DNA from: Hoeflea sp038900095 | GTDB taxonomy: Bacteria > Pseudomonadota > Alphaproteobacteria > Rhizobiales > Rhizobiaceae | Assembly: GCF_038900095.1 (NCBI RefSeq) | Contig: NZ_JBBMQQ010000004.1 | Span: 186,001 to 250,000 of the forward strand | Reading direction: 5' to 3' | Length of the DNA stretch: 64,000 nt | In this document: positions 26,465 to 34,526 of the stretch, in pieces | How the letters are laid out: each line of letters starts with the position of its first letter | Position numbering within the stretch: position 1 is the stretch's first letter | The notes under the pieces: model-generated | Database searches by the model: none | What the model was told of the DNA's origin: nothing | The model's input: only the letters and a program-made list of their open reading frames with translations | Position numbers and translations under genes: made by a program

Positions 26465-27973
26465 ATGCATCATGACGCTTCCAGGCGCAGCGAAATCGCG
26501 GCCAAGCTTGACTTTGTCGGAATGGGTAAAGCGCAACTGGCGTCACTGACTGCGCGCAAGGCGCAGGTCGAAAACCTGATCGGGCCGGCGCTGGACCGGT
26601 TCTATGCCCAGGCGACGTCCAATCCGGAAACCGCCCGGCATTTCAATGATGCATCCCATGTCGGCCACGCCAAGCAAAAACAGGTCGAGCACTGGCGCAC
26701 GATCATGACCGGAAAGTTCGATCAGGCCTACATTGACGGCGTGACCAGGATCGGCAAGGTCCACGCCAGGCTGGGGCTGGAACCGCAGTGGTATATCGGC
26801 GGCTACTCGCTGGTCCTCGAAGAGATGATCAAGGGCCTCATCACCACTGAACTCGGTGGTTTCGGCGCACGCCGAAAAGCCGCTGAAACCGCTGAAGGTG
26901 TTGCTGCCCTGGTCAAGGCTGCGTTGATCGACATGGACTATTCGATCACGGTCTATCTCGACGTCCTGACCGAGGAACGCGAAAAGGCGGAGCAGGAGCA
27001 GCTCCGGCTCAAGGCAGAGCAGGACAAGGCGCTGCAGGCGCTTGAGCAGGCGCTGCACGGCCTGGCCGCAGGCGATCTCGGCTCCACCATTTCCGAGCCC
27101 CTGTCTGCCGATTTCGACCAGCTCAAGGCCAATTACAACGCATCCGTTGCCAAGCTCAGCGAAGCGTTCGGCGAGATAATCACCTCCATACGGCAGTCGG
27201 AATCGGACACGCGCGAGCTTTCCGGTGCCACCGACGACATGGCAAAGCGGACAGAACAGCAGGCGGCAGCTCTCGAGGAGACCGCCGCGGCGGTCGAAGA
27301 GATCTCGGTCATCTCGAAGCAGTCCGAAGAACGCGTGCGTGAGGCGCGGCAGGTTGTCGAGGCTGCCTCGGAACAGGCGGCGTTGTCCGGCGAGACCGTG
27401 TCCGACGCGATCTCGGCGATGGGCAAGATCGAGGAATCCTCCAAGAAGATCACCCAGATTATCACCGTGATTGACGAAATCTCGTTCCAGACCAACCTGC
27501 TGGCGCTCAATGCCGGTGTCGAGGCGGCGCGGGCAGGCGAGGCGGGACGCGGCTTTGCCGTGGTGGCGCAGGAGGTTCGTGAACTGGCCCAGCGCTCGGC
27601 TGCCGCGGCCAAGGAAATCAAGGACCTGATCGACGCATCTTTCGACGATGTTTTGAGGGGAGTGTCGCTGGTCAACAAGACCGGAGACACGCTCAGCAGC
27701 ATCGGCGATCAGGTGCGCGTCATCAGCGAGCATTTCGGCCTGATCTCGATGGCGGCTCAGGAACAGGCCACCGGCATCTCCGAGATCAACACCGCCATCG
27801 GCTCGATGGACCAGATCACCCAGCAGAATGCGGCCATGGTTGAACAGACCAACGCCGCCACGCAAAACCTGCTCGGCATCAACCAGACCCTCGGCCAGCT
27901 TGTCTCGCGCTTCTCGGTTTCGGGACAGAGCAACCAGGTGATGCAGCAGCCGCGTTATACCAGGGCGGCCTGA
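26465..27973 (+). CDS. Globin-coupled methyl-accepting chemotaxis protein
   Basis: The 502-residue protein begins with a sensor globin domain (about residues 10-165) with the motif RIGKVHARLGLEPQWYIGGY, whose His is the proximal haem ligand in HemAT-type sensors. A HAMP-like linker follows (LEQALHGLAAGDLGSTI). The chemoreceptor signalling hairpin ends with IDEISFQTNLLALNAGVEAA and the conserved EAGRGFAVVAQEVRELAQRS. No membrane helix is visible, so it is a soluble oxygen- or NO-sensing receptor for CheA. ATG 26465 follows AGGGAA; no other chemotaxis gene is in the window. Confidence 0.93.
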   Translation: MHHDASRRSEIAAKLDFVGMGKAQLASLTARKAQVENLIGPALDRFYAQATSNPETARHFNDASHVGHAKQKQVEHWRTIMTGKFDQAYIDGVTRIGKVHARLGLEPQWYIGGYSLVLEEMIKGLITTELGGFGARRKAAETAEGVAALVKAALIDMDYSITVYLDVLTEEREKAEQEQLRLKAEQDKALQALEQALHGLAAGDLGSTISEPLSADFDQLKANYNASVAKLSEAFGEIITSIRQSESDTRELSGATDDMAKRTEQQAAALEETAAAVEEISVISKQSEERVREARQVVEAASEQAALSGETVSDAISAMGKIEESSKKITQIITVIDEISFQTNLLALNAGVEAARAGEAGRGFAVVAQEVRELAQRSAAAAKEIKDLIDASFDDVLRGVSLVNKTGDTLSSIGDQVRVISEHFGLISMAAQEQATGISEINTAIGSMDQITQQNAAMVEQTNAATQNLLGINQTLGQLVSRFSVSGQSNQVMQQPRYTRAA

Positions 27974-27998
27974 CAGTCATGGTTCCAGCCTTGCTGCG

Positions 27999-29171
27999 TC
28001 AAGCGGCAGGGCTTGACCGTGCCCCGTAGTCCGCAGCCCTTGCCGGATCGAGATTGGTCCTGCCCAGATCGCCTCCGGCCCAGGCCATCACCTTCGGGTC
28101 CATCACCTTGAACCACAACGACGGAAACGCTGCCAGCAGGAAGCTGCCGGGATAGCCCGAAGGCAATGTCGGCAGATCGTCAAACGAGCGCAGCGCCTGG
28201 TAGGGCCGGACCGGATTGGCGTGATGATCCGAGTGCCGCTGCAGGTGAAACAGCATCAGGTTGGATATGATGTGGTTGGTGTTCCACGAATGCCGCGGTT
28301 CGCACGGACCGTAACGCCCGTCCGGCCTGAGATCCCGCTTGAGCCCGTAATGCTCGATGTAGTTGGCGGTTGTCAGGTGAAACCAGCCGATCAGGTTGTG
28401 AACCAGCACGAACGCCAGCATTGGCCAGCCGAAGGCCGCGATCAGCATCGCATCCACCGTCAGCGTGATCGCGTAGCCCTGCAGAATGTCGTTGCGCCAG
28501 TGCCAGAACCGCAAGCCCTTGCGCGCAAGCCGCTCCCGCTCCATCTGCCAGCCGCGCCGGGCTGTGCCCGGTATCTCGCGGCAAGCAAACCGCCACAGGC
28601 TTTCACCCAGCCGGGCCGATGCCGGGTCTTCCGGCGTGGCGACATGCACATGATGGCCGCGATTGTGCTCGATACAGAAATGCCCGTATCCGGACACCGC
28701 ATTGGCGAATTTCGCGCCCCATTGATCCAGCCGGTACGGCTTGTGACCCAGTTCGTGGCCGACGGTGATGGCGGTGCCCGAGCTCACCCCTGCCGCGACA
28801 ACCAGCCCGGCCGAGGCCCACAGCGGTGTCCCGGGTTGTCCCGCGGCAATCGCGCAGGCGAGGAAGGAAAACCAGAACACCGGCACCGAGAGAAACAACA
28901 GCACCCGGTAATAATTGTCCGACGCCATCGCCTCGACCACCTCTTCGGGCGGGTTGTTCGGGTCGACGCCGAGCAGATGGTCCCCGACGATGTAGACGCC
29001 ATAGTAAAACACGATCGGGACCAGCGCCCACCAGGCGTTTCCGGTGACAAGCAGGGCCGTCGCCGCCAGGCCCGGCAGGGAAGGCGACAGCACCGACAAT
29101 ATCCACAGCCCGCGTTTCTTGTCGCGGTACTCGACGTGCTTGCCGGTCCTGGTCGTGCCCACGAAAATCAT
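27999..29171 (-). CDS. alkB: AlkB-type membrane alkane 1-monooxygenase / fatty-acid desaturase fold
   Basis: The 390-residue integral membrane protein carries the di-iron histidine boxes of AlkB hydroxylases: GHELGHKPYRLDQW, CIEHNRGHHVHVATPEDPAS, NYIEHYGLKRD and LQRHSDHHANPVRPYQ. The NxxEHYG box is diagnostic of AlkB rather than desaturases. It would hydroxylate the end of medium-chain alkanes with electrons from rubredoxin, but no rubredoxin gene is nearby. Convergent with the chemoreceptor gene, divergent from a small exported protein gene. Confidence 0.9.
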   Translation of the reverse strand: MIFVGTTRTGKHVEYRDKKRGLWILSVLSPSLPGLAATALLVTGNAWWALVPIVFYYGVYIVGDHLLGVDPNNPPEEVVEAMASDNYYRVLLFLSVPVFWFSFLACAIAAGQPGTPLWASAGLVVAAGVSSGTAITVGHELGHKPYRLDQWGAKFANAVSGYGHFCIEHNRGHHVHVATPEDPASARLGESLWRFACREIPGTARRGWQMERERLARKGLRFWHWRNDILQGYAITLTVDAMLIAAFGWPMLAFVLVHNLIGWFHLTTANYIEHYGLKRDLRPDGRYGPCEPRHSWNTNHIISNLMLFHLQRHSDHHANPVRPYQALRSFDDLPTLPSGYPGSFLLAAFPSLWFKVMDPKVMAWAGGDLGRTNLDPARAADYGARSSPAA

Positions 29172-29341
29172 CGCCCGCCTCCTCGTCCGCCAGCCTATGC
29201 TTCCTGCCGGTTGCGGGCAAGGATGGCGGCAAGGCTGCTGCCCTCTGTTCGGGGAGCCCTTGGCTCCGCCTTTCCGGTGAGCGATTTCTTAACGCTGAAA
29301 GGCTACAAGGATATCAGGTGTTTCGCACAAGGAAGACTTCA

Positions 29342-29614
29342 ATGCGCTATCTGACCGCGGTTGCAATCCTGATCGGCATCACGCTGGCCGGCCCTGCCCA
29401 TGCCTTCGACTACGAGCGCCTGCTCACCCAGGCTTTCGGTTCCTCCGATCCGAAAGACCTCGGCTGGCCGATCTTCGGGGTGATCGCCCTGTTTTCAGTG
29501 TTCTTCTTCTGGATTGCGCTCAGGATCGGCAGGAAACGCCAGCGCCGCATGATCGAATCCTACAATGAACAGCTTCAGGATTATTCAGGCCGGCTGCGCA
29601 AGGGCAGATCCTGA
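29342..29614 (+). CDS. Small membrane protein with signal sequence, unknown function
   Basis: The 90-residue protein starts MRYLTAVAILIGITLAGPAH, with a signal peptide ending near AHA. One membrane helix (FGVIALFSVFFFWIALRIG) and a basic coiled C-terminus (KRQRRMIESYNEQL) follow. ATG 29342 has AAGGAAGA upstream. No family is recognised. It is monocistronic, divergent from alkB. Confidence 0.65.
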   Translation: MRYLTAVAILIGITLAGPAHAFDYERLLTQAFGSSDPKDLGWPIFGVIALFSVFFFWIALRIGRKRQRRMIESYNEQLQDYSGRLRKGRS

Positions 29615-29817
29615 ACCCGTTGCCCGGATCCGTGATCCGCTGAGCCGTCCTGCCGCGACGGTTGGCAATTGCCGGGCAGGCCAACCCATTCATTCAAGCC
29701 GGGAATGCTGGCTTTCCTGAAATTCATTTCACATCGGCCGCCAATGCTTTAGATATCGGCGGGAACCCATGGCCGTAAGCCTGCGGTTATTCAGTTGTCC
29801 CTGTCCGTGAGGCCGCC

Positions 29818-30561
29818 ATGCCCGCCCAACTTTCCGTCAATCTCAATGCTGTCGCAATGCTCCGCAACCGCCGCGACCTGCCGTGGCCGAGCGTCACCGG
29901 CCTGGGGCGGATAGCGCTTTTGAATGGCGCGCACGGGCTGACCGTGCATCCAAGGCCTGACCAGCGCCATATCCGCTTTTCCGATCTGCCCGAGATCCGG
30001 GCGCTGATCGACGATGAATTCCCCCAGGCCGAGTTCAACATCGAAGGCTATCCCACCGACGAATTCCTGGCGCTGGTCGATGCCAATGCGCCCGAGCAGG
30101 TCACGCTTGTTCCCGACGATCCCACCCAGGCGACCTCCGATCACGGCTGGGATTTTGAAGGCAAGGGCAATTTCCTCCGCTCGGTGGTCCAGCGGCTGAA
30201 GAAGGGCGGTGCCCGCGTTTCGCTGTTCTGCGATCCCGATGCCAGCCGGATTGCGCTCGAAGCGGCCAAAGCCACCGGCGCCGACCGGGTCGAATTCTAC
30301 ACCGGCCCCTATGGCGGAACCTATGACGACCCCGTCCGCGCCGCCGAAGAGCTCAAGAAACTTGAAACCTCTGGCCGGATCGCAAGCGAGCTTGGTCTTG
30401 GCGTCAATGCCGGTCACGATTTGACGGTCGAAAACCTTCCGGCGCTTGCCCGCGCCTTGCCTAATCTGCTGGAAGTCTCTATCGGCCACGGCCTGACCGC
30501 CGATGCGCTCGAATACGGAATGGCCGAAACGGTCCGCCGCTTTGTCAAAGCCTGTGGCTAG
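29818..30561 (+). CDS. pdxJ: Pyridoxine 5'-phosphate synthase
   Basis: PdxJ joins 3-amino-2-oxopropyl phosphate and deoxyxylulose 5-phosphate to form pyridoxine 5'-phosphate. The 247-residue TIM-barrel protein has the conserved opening LSVNLNAVAMLRNRRDLPWP. It also has the HPRPDQRHIR loop with catalytic His, a NIEGYPTDEF stretch and the phosphate-binding NAGHDLTVENLP. VSIGHGLTADALEYG is at the end. No acpS gene follows, unlike in many bacteria. Confidence 0.95.
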   Translation: MPAQLSVNLNAVAMLRNRRDLPWPSVTGLGRIALLNGAHGLTVHPRPDQRHIRFSDLPEIRALIDDEFPQAEFNIEGYPTDEFLALVDANAPEQVTLVPDDPTQATSDHGWDFEGKGNFLRSVVQRLKKGGARVSLFCDPDASRIALEAAKATGADRVEFYTGPYGGTYDDPVRAAEELKKLETSGRIASELGLGVNAGHDLTVENLPALARALPNLLEVSIGHGLTADALEYGMAETVRRFVKACG

Positions 30562-30667
30562 GCCGCTTTCTTCGGTCTGACCTCCCTCCGTCGCCAATGG
30601 ACAAAGGGAGGCCAGGATCATGGCCGGAGATCAGAGCCATGACATCGGTCGGGCGTGAAGCCCGGCG

Positions 30668-31555
30668 TCAGCCCAGCAGCGCCGCTTTCTGGCCATTGAG
30701 AAAATCTGCCAGCGACGTCAGCTTTGCGCCGGAAAGCGTGGCCGCATCATCGGTCACGATATCGATCTTGCCTTCCCGCGTGTTGGTGTCGAAGGAAACG
30801 AAGGTCGGGATGAACGGGGCCGGCACGCCGGCGCCGGCCATACCCTGGCCCAGCTGCTCGTCGGTGACGTGAACCACGGCGAGCGGCTTGCCGGTGGCCT
30901 TTGAAACCAGATCCGCAATTTCTTCCGTGCTGTAGGCCACTGGCCCGGTGAGCGTGTAGACGGCGTTCCCGGATGCCGGCTTGGCCAGGCTTGCCGCAAT
31001 CGCGCGGGCAACGTCATCACGGGAAATATGGGCAATTTTGCCGGTTCCGGCCGAGCTGTACCATTGGCCGCTGGCGACCGCATGCGGCAGCGTCATCAGC
31101 AGGTTTTCCATGTACCAGCTGTTGCGGAAGATGGTGTAGCCGAGGCCGGTTGCCTTGATCGCGTCTTCGGTTTTCTTGTGATCGGGCGCAAAGGTGACCT
31201 TGGCGTCTTCCGGGTTTGGCATCGAGGTGTAGGTGATATGGCCGACACCGGCTGCCTTCGCCGCCGTCACCGCGGCCAGATGCTGTCGCAGCCGGGTGCC
31301 TTCGCCGTCAAGCGCGTCGGTGGAGATGATCAGCACCTTGTCCACGCCGTCAAACGCCCGTGCCAGCGTATCTGCATCATCGAAATCGACCTTGCGGGTT
31401 TCGACACCGCGGCCGGCGAGGTCCGACAGTTTTGCGATATCGCGCGAACCGGCGATGATCGAGGAGGCGGGTACCTTGTAGGTGTCGATGAGGTGATGCA
31501 TCACGGCCGCGCCAAGCTGACCCGAAGCACCGGTGACAAGAAGTTTGCCAGTCAT
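30668..31555 (-). CDS. NmrA-like NAD(P)H:quinone oxidoreductase (QorB type)
   Basis: The 295-residue SDR-like protein begins MTGKLLVTGASGQLGAAVMH, with the GASGQLG nucleotide-binding motif. It continues with SSIIAGSRDI, the atypical NmrA layout ILISTDALDGEGTRLRQH-like text and VGHITYTSMPNP. The closest familiar arrangement is E. coli qorB (ytfG), which also has an HxlR-family regulator gene next to it in divergent orientation, exactly as here. It likely reduces quinones with NADPH. ATG 31555 is chosen by homology. Confidence 0.85.
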   Translation of the reverse strand: MTGKLLVTGASGQLGAAVMHHLIDTYKVPASSIIAGSRDIAKLSDLAGRGVETRKVDFDDADTLARAFDGVDKVLIISTDALDGEGTRLRQHLAAVTAAKAAGVGHITYTSMPNPEDAKVTFAPDHKKTEDAIKATGLGYTIFRNSWYMENLLMTLPHAVASGQWYSSAGTGKIAHISRDDVARAIAASLAKPASGNAVYTLTGPVAYSTEEIADLVSKATGKPLAVVHVTDEQLGQGMAGAGVPAPFIPTFVSFDTNTREGKIDIVTDDAATLSGAKLTSLADFLNGQKAALLG

Positions 31556-31606
31556 GTCTTTTTCCTTTGGTGGGAGACGTCGCAAGTTGCGAGTCTCGAA
31601 AATGAT

Positions 31607-31629
31607 GTAACTCTCATATTGAGAGTTAC
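31607..31629. promoter_or_regulatory. HxlR/QorR-type operator palindrome
   Basis: GTAACTCTCA (31607-31616), TAT, TGAGAGTTAC (31620-31629): a perfect 10-bp inverted repeat with a 3-base centre, between the divergent qorB-like and HxlR genes and 52 bases from the qorB-like start. Confidence 0.75.
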
Positions 31630-31702
31630 TGCACATATGGTATGTAAGTGGAATGTGAAAGAAGGCAGTTTTGCCGCCGATAGGCACCTGAAAGGAACCG
31701 CC

Positions 31703-32104
31703 ATGGATGCCCATATCCCGTTCTCCGAACGGATCCGCATGATGCAGGGCGAGGACAAGCTCGAGAATTGCCCGGTGCGCCAGGTCATGCAGGGCATATT
31801 CGGCAAGTGGAGCACCCTGTTGGTGCTGGCGCTTGCCGAGCGGCCCTACAGGTTTGGCGAGTTGCGTCGGCTGGTCCCGGACATCTCGCAGCGCATGCTG
31901 ACCCAGACGCTCCGCGATCTCGAGCGTGACGGTTACGTCTACCGCAAGGTCTATGCGACCAAGCCGCCCAGTGTTGAATATGGCCTTACCGATCTGGGAA
32001 CATCGATGCTGACGCCGCTCAATGATCTGGTGATCTGGGCAGGCGAGAACTTCGCCCGGGTCGATGCGGCCAGAAAGCAGTTTGACCGGGCAGGCGGCGC
32101 ATAG
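31703..32104 (+). CDS. HxlR-family regulator (QorR-like)
   Basis: The 133-residue winged-helix protein has the HxlR core: CPVRQVMQGIFGKWSTLLVL, then RPYRFGELRRLVPDISQRML and TQTLRDLERDGYV. A single Cys in ENCPV is at the place of the redox-sensing Cys of QorR/YodB-type quinone sensors. The gene is divergent from the quinone reductase gene with a perfect palindrome between them, so autoregulation and control of the neighbour by quinone or oxidant stress is likely. ATG 31703 has AAAGGAA upstream. Confidence 0.88.
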   Translation: MDAHIPFSERIRMMQGEDKLENCPVRQVMQGIFGKWSTLLVLALAERPYRFGELRRLVPDISQRMLTQTLRDLERDGYVYRKVYATKPPSVEYGLTDLGTSMLTPLNDLVIWAGENFARVDAARKQFDRAGGA

Positions 32105-32265
32105 GAATTTCCCGGCCCGCCAACCCTTAGACATCAAGCCGCCAGGCCTGTCGGCAATGGTTGCCTCGGCGCGCCTTATTTCACATGCCTGAAACTGCCT
32201 GTGATTGGTCTTGAAATTGTCAGACTGCTCGGCCAGAAAGCGGCAAAGCTTTAACCGGGGTGAAT

Positions 32266-32751
32266 ATGAGTCGAATCAGAATCACAGCCATGATTGTTAC
32301 GCTGGCGCTGTGCGGGTGTGTTGCACAGTCCCCGCAGAATGCCGGCGGCAGAAAAACCTCGGTCAATCTCGATGCCGTGCTGCCGCCGCAAAGCCTGTTG
32401 CGTGACGATACGCTCGCCGCCCTGTCGCATGACCGCAGCCAGAGCCGACTTGGCTATGTCGGCGTCTGGGCCACCGATGGCGACAAATGTGCGATGATGG
32501 ACCAGACGGCCTTTGAAGGCTTTGCCGTGATCACGCCGAACAGCCTGCGCCGTTCGGCTGAAACCTGCACCTTCGAGCCCGGCGAACCCGGTTCGAACGT
32601 CGCCCGCCTAGACGCGACCTGCAAGGCCAGGGGCCGGAAGACCACCAAGCGCACGATCTCGCTGCAGATGCTTTCCAGCCGTTCGCTCTATCTCAGAACC
32701 GCGCCAGACCGCCCCGGCGTCGCCATGGTCCGCTGCCGTCTGCTGCAATAG
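32266..32751 (+). CDS. Putative lipoprotein, unknown function
   Basis: The 161-residue protein begins MSRIRITAMIVTLALCGCVA, with a lipobox LCGC that marks lipid attachment at the second Cys. The mature part has a short globular domain with three Cys (DKCAMM, ETCTFEPG, DATCKARG). The pattern YVGVWATDGDKCAMMDQTAF resembles small rhizobial DUF-type secreted proteins, but I do not recognise the family with certainty. ATG 32266 is used; a GTG lies 6 bases upstream. Confidence 0.65.
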   Translation: MSRIRITAMIVTLALCGCVAQSPQNAGGRKTSVNLDAVLPPQSLLRDDTLAALSHDRSQSRLGYVGVWATDGDKCAMMDQTAFEGFAVITPNSLRRSAETCTFEPGEPGSNVARLDATCKARGRKTTKRTISLQMLSSRSLYLRTAPDRPGVAMVRCRLLQ

Positions 32752-32772
32752 CCGTCAGCGCGCGGGCGAACG

Positions 32773-33576
32773 CTAGATCCACCTGGCGACAGCCGCGATC
32801 AGATGTGCGCCCGGAACCAGCAGGATTTGCGCGAACACGGTTCCGGCCAGCCTGCTCAGCACCATCCATACCAACACCCGCCGGTAACGGGCCTCGCTGG
32901 CTTCGCCTGCGACCACGTCGTCGGTGAGACCTGCGAGATAGGGATCGATCAGGATGAACATCATGATCGTCGCAACCCCGTTGATCACCGCGGACAGTGA
33001 GCTTGCCGTCACCCGGAACTCCGGATCGATCGATCCGGCATAGATCGCCGACAGCACGCCGACGGTCCACAGTGCCGTGGCAAGGAAATTCATCCCGACA
33101 TAGACCGCGGGAAATTCTTTCGACACCCGCAGCGATGTCAGGTTCTGGTACCGCGGCAGCGCCACCGACTGCATGACAACGGACGCCCCGCGCGGCGTCA
33201 GCGCCTTCAGCATCAGCCGCGCCAGGTTGCGCCGTCTCTTGAAGCTCGCAACCGCCCCGGTGGCGACGCGTTGAACCGTGGGAATCAGCAGCCCGCCAAT
33301 CACCGTCCCGAACGATGCCGCCGCCAGGATCAGCGCGAAATCCCATTGCAGATGGCTCGAAGCGGCGTCGAGGATCGAGGTCTCCACCCGCTTGGCCAAG
33401 AGCGGCGCCTGGAACGAGTTCGACGTCCGCGAGATCAGCACAACCGCATTGAACAGCGAAAACGCAATCGCGATATGCCCGGTCCGGATCCCGGCGATCC
33501 TGAACGCAAACGCCAGCGTGCCCACCAGGTGTATGACGAAGGTCAGGATGATGATGGCGAAAAGTTGCGTGTCCAT
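32773..33576 (-). CDS. amj: Amj-family lipid II flippase
   Basis: The 267-residue polytopic membrane protein opens MDTQLFAIIILTFVIHLVGT and continues FRIAGIRTGHIAIAFSLFNA and VVLISRTSNSFQAPLLAKRV. This is the conserved N-terminus of Amj (YdaH), the alternate lipid II flippase first described in Bacillus subtilis. About six membrane helices follow. In B. subtilis it can replace MurJ under cell-wall stress. A MurJ gene is not in this window. The family call is good; flippase activity in alphaproteobacteria is inference. Confidence 0.82.
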   Translation of the reverse strand: MDTQLFAIIILTFVIHLVGTLAFAFRIAGIRTGHIAIAFSLFNAVVLISRTSNSFQAPLLAKRVETSILDAASSHLQWDFALILAAASFGTVIGGLLIPTVQRVATGAVASFKRRRNLARLMLKALTPRGASVVMQSVALPRYQNLTSLRVSKEFPAVYVGMNFLATALWTVGVLSAIYAGSIDPEFRVTASSLSAVINGVATIMMFILIDPYLAGLTDDVVAGEASEARYRRVLVWMVLSRLAGTVFAQILLVPGAHLIAAVARWI

Positions 33577-33633
33577 TCTGATGCCTGCCCGAAGCGTGAG
33601 TGTGCGGCGCGGAGCTATGGACCGGTTTCGGGC

Positions 33634-34008
33634 TTATTTGCGGCGGGCAGGGGTGCCTGACACCGCGAGCGGGCAGACGCTGTCGATCATCGCGGCAAGA
33701 CGGGAGCGAAGGACATGCATGTCCGCGATCCGTGCGTCGACCGCCTCGAGCTTGCCGCGAAGCACCTCGGCCAGGCGCTCCTGGCTGATCTCGCCATCGC
33801 TGCCTTCAGGCAGTTCGTCGGCGATCTCGGCAAGGGTGAATCCCAGCCGCTGCGCCATGCGGATGTAGGTGACGATCATCGCTGTCTGTTCGGGGTAGCT
33901 GCGGTAGCCGTTGGATCCGCGCAACGGCCGGATCAGCCCGCGTTTCTCGTAAAAGCGCAGCGTGTCGCGGCTCACGCCTGATATTCTCGCCAGTTCGCCG
34001 ATCTGCAT
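33634..34008 (-). CDS. MerR-family transcriptional regulator
   Basis: The 124-residue protein has the MerR helix-turn-helix MQIGELARISGVSRDTLRFY followed by EKRGLIRPLRGSNGYRSYPE, and a coiled dimerisation helix. There is no metal-binding Cys cluster of MerR/CueR type; one Cys lies in SVCPL near the end. It is divergent from a small membrane protein gene and a long-spacer promoter lies between them. Effector unknown. ATG 34008 is chosen because the domain starts there. Confidence 0.88.
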   Translation of the reverse strand: MQIGELARISGVSRDTLRFYEKRGLIRPLRGSNGYRSYPEQTAMIVTYIRMAQRLGFTLAEIADELPEGSDGEISQERLAEVLRGKLEAVDARIADMHVLRSRLAAMIDSVCPLAVSGTPARRK

Positions 34009-34017
34009 CAAACCCTC

Positions 34018-34048
34018 TTGACCCTGGACTATACTCCAAGGTTTACAA
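34018..34048 (+). promoter_or_regulatory. MerR-type promoter with 19-base spacer
   Basis: TTGACC (34018-34023) and TTACAA (34043-34048) are 19 bases apart, the overlong spacing typical of MerR-controlled promoters. The spacer holds the imperfect dyad CCTGGACTATACTCCAAGG. It directs transcription of the membrane protein gene at 34081. Confidence 0.65.
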
Positions 34049-34080
34049 ACCCCAGCATCCACAATCAAGGGAGAAACAGG

Positions 34081-34494
34081 ATGCTGACCAAACCCACCTA
34101 TCTTCGACTTCTGCGCGCAAGCGCGGTTTATGACCTCGTTATCACCGCACCCTTTGCAACCCCTTGGACCTTTGTCCTTCTGGAAAGCCTGTTGCGTCAG
34201 ACCCATGAGCGGCTCGGCCTCCCGGGCATCTTGCCCGTTCCCGATCCGATGCATGTGCTGTTCGCCAACCTGATGGGGTCGGTCGTCGTCATATGGTCCA
34301 TCGTCCGGCTGCATCTCGGTCTGCCCGTGCTCGGGCGCTACGATGCGGCGGCGCGGACGCTGTTCTCGGCATGGATGCTGTATGCGCTGGCCGGCGGGTT
34401 CAGTGCCGTCATCGTCCCGATTCTGATCGTCGAGATCGCATTCGGAATTGGCCAGTCCTTGCCTTGGCGCGAAGGCAGCGACGACATCGCTTGA
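34081..34494 (+). CDS. Small four-helix membrane protein under MerR control
   Basis: The 137-residue protein begins MLTKPTYLRLLRASAVYDLV and has about four hydrophobic helices. I do not recognise a named family. A strong ribosome site (AAGGGAGA) precedes ATG 34081, and the MerR-type promoter lies 33 bases upstream, so it is almost certainly the target of the adjacent regulator. It may be a transporter or stress-related membrane protein; the sequence does not say which. Confidence 0.7.
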   Translation: MLTKPTYLRLLRASAVYDLVITAPFATPWTFVLLESLLRQTHERLGLPGILPVPDPMHVLFANLMGSVVVIWSIVRLHLGLPVLGRYDAAARTLFSAWMLYALAGGFSAVIVPILIVEIAFGIGQSLPWREGSDDIA

Positions 34495-34520
34495 CACCGT
34501 ACCGAACGGTACGGTACACA
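34491..34520 (+). promoter_or_regulatory. tetR promoter overlapped by a perfect palindromic operator
   Basis: ACCGTACCG (34496-34504), AA, CGGTACGGT (34507-34515) is a perfect inverted repeat. TTGACA (34491-34496) touches its left edge and TACACA (34515-34520) its right edge with an 18-base spacing, so bound protein would block RNA polymerase. Transcription would start at about 34527, the A of the tetR ATG. Confidence 0.7.
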
Positions 34521-34526
34521 CCGTTC

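Noticed and set aside
28221..29354. A 377-codon open frame antisense to alkB
   Set aside because: Shadow of the histidine-box hydroxylase gene; Arg/Pro-rich and without homology.
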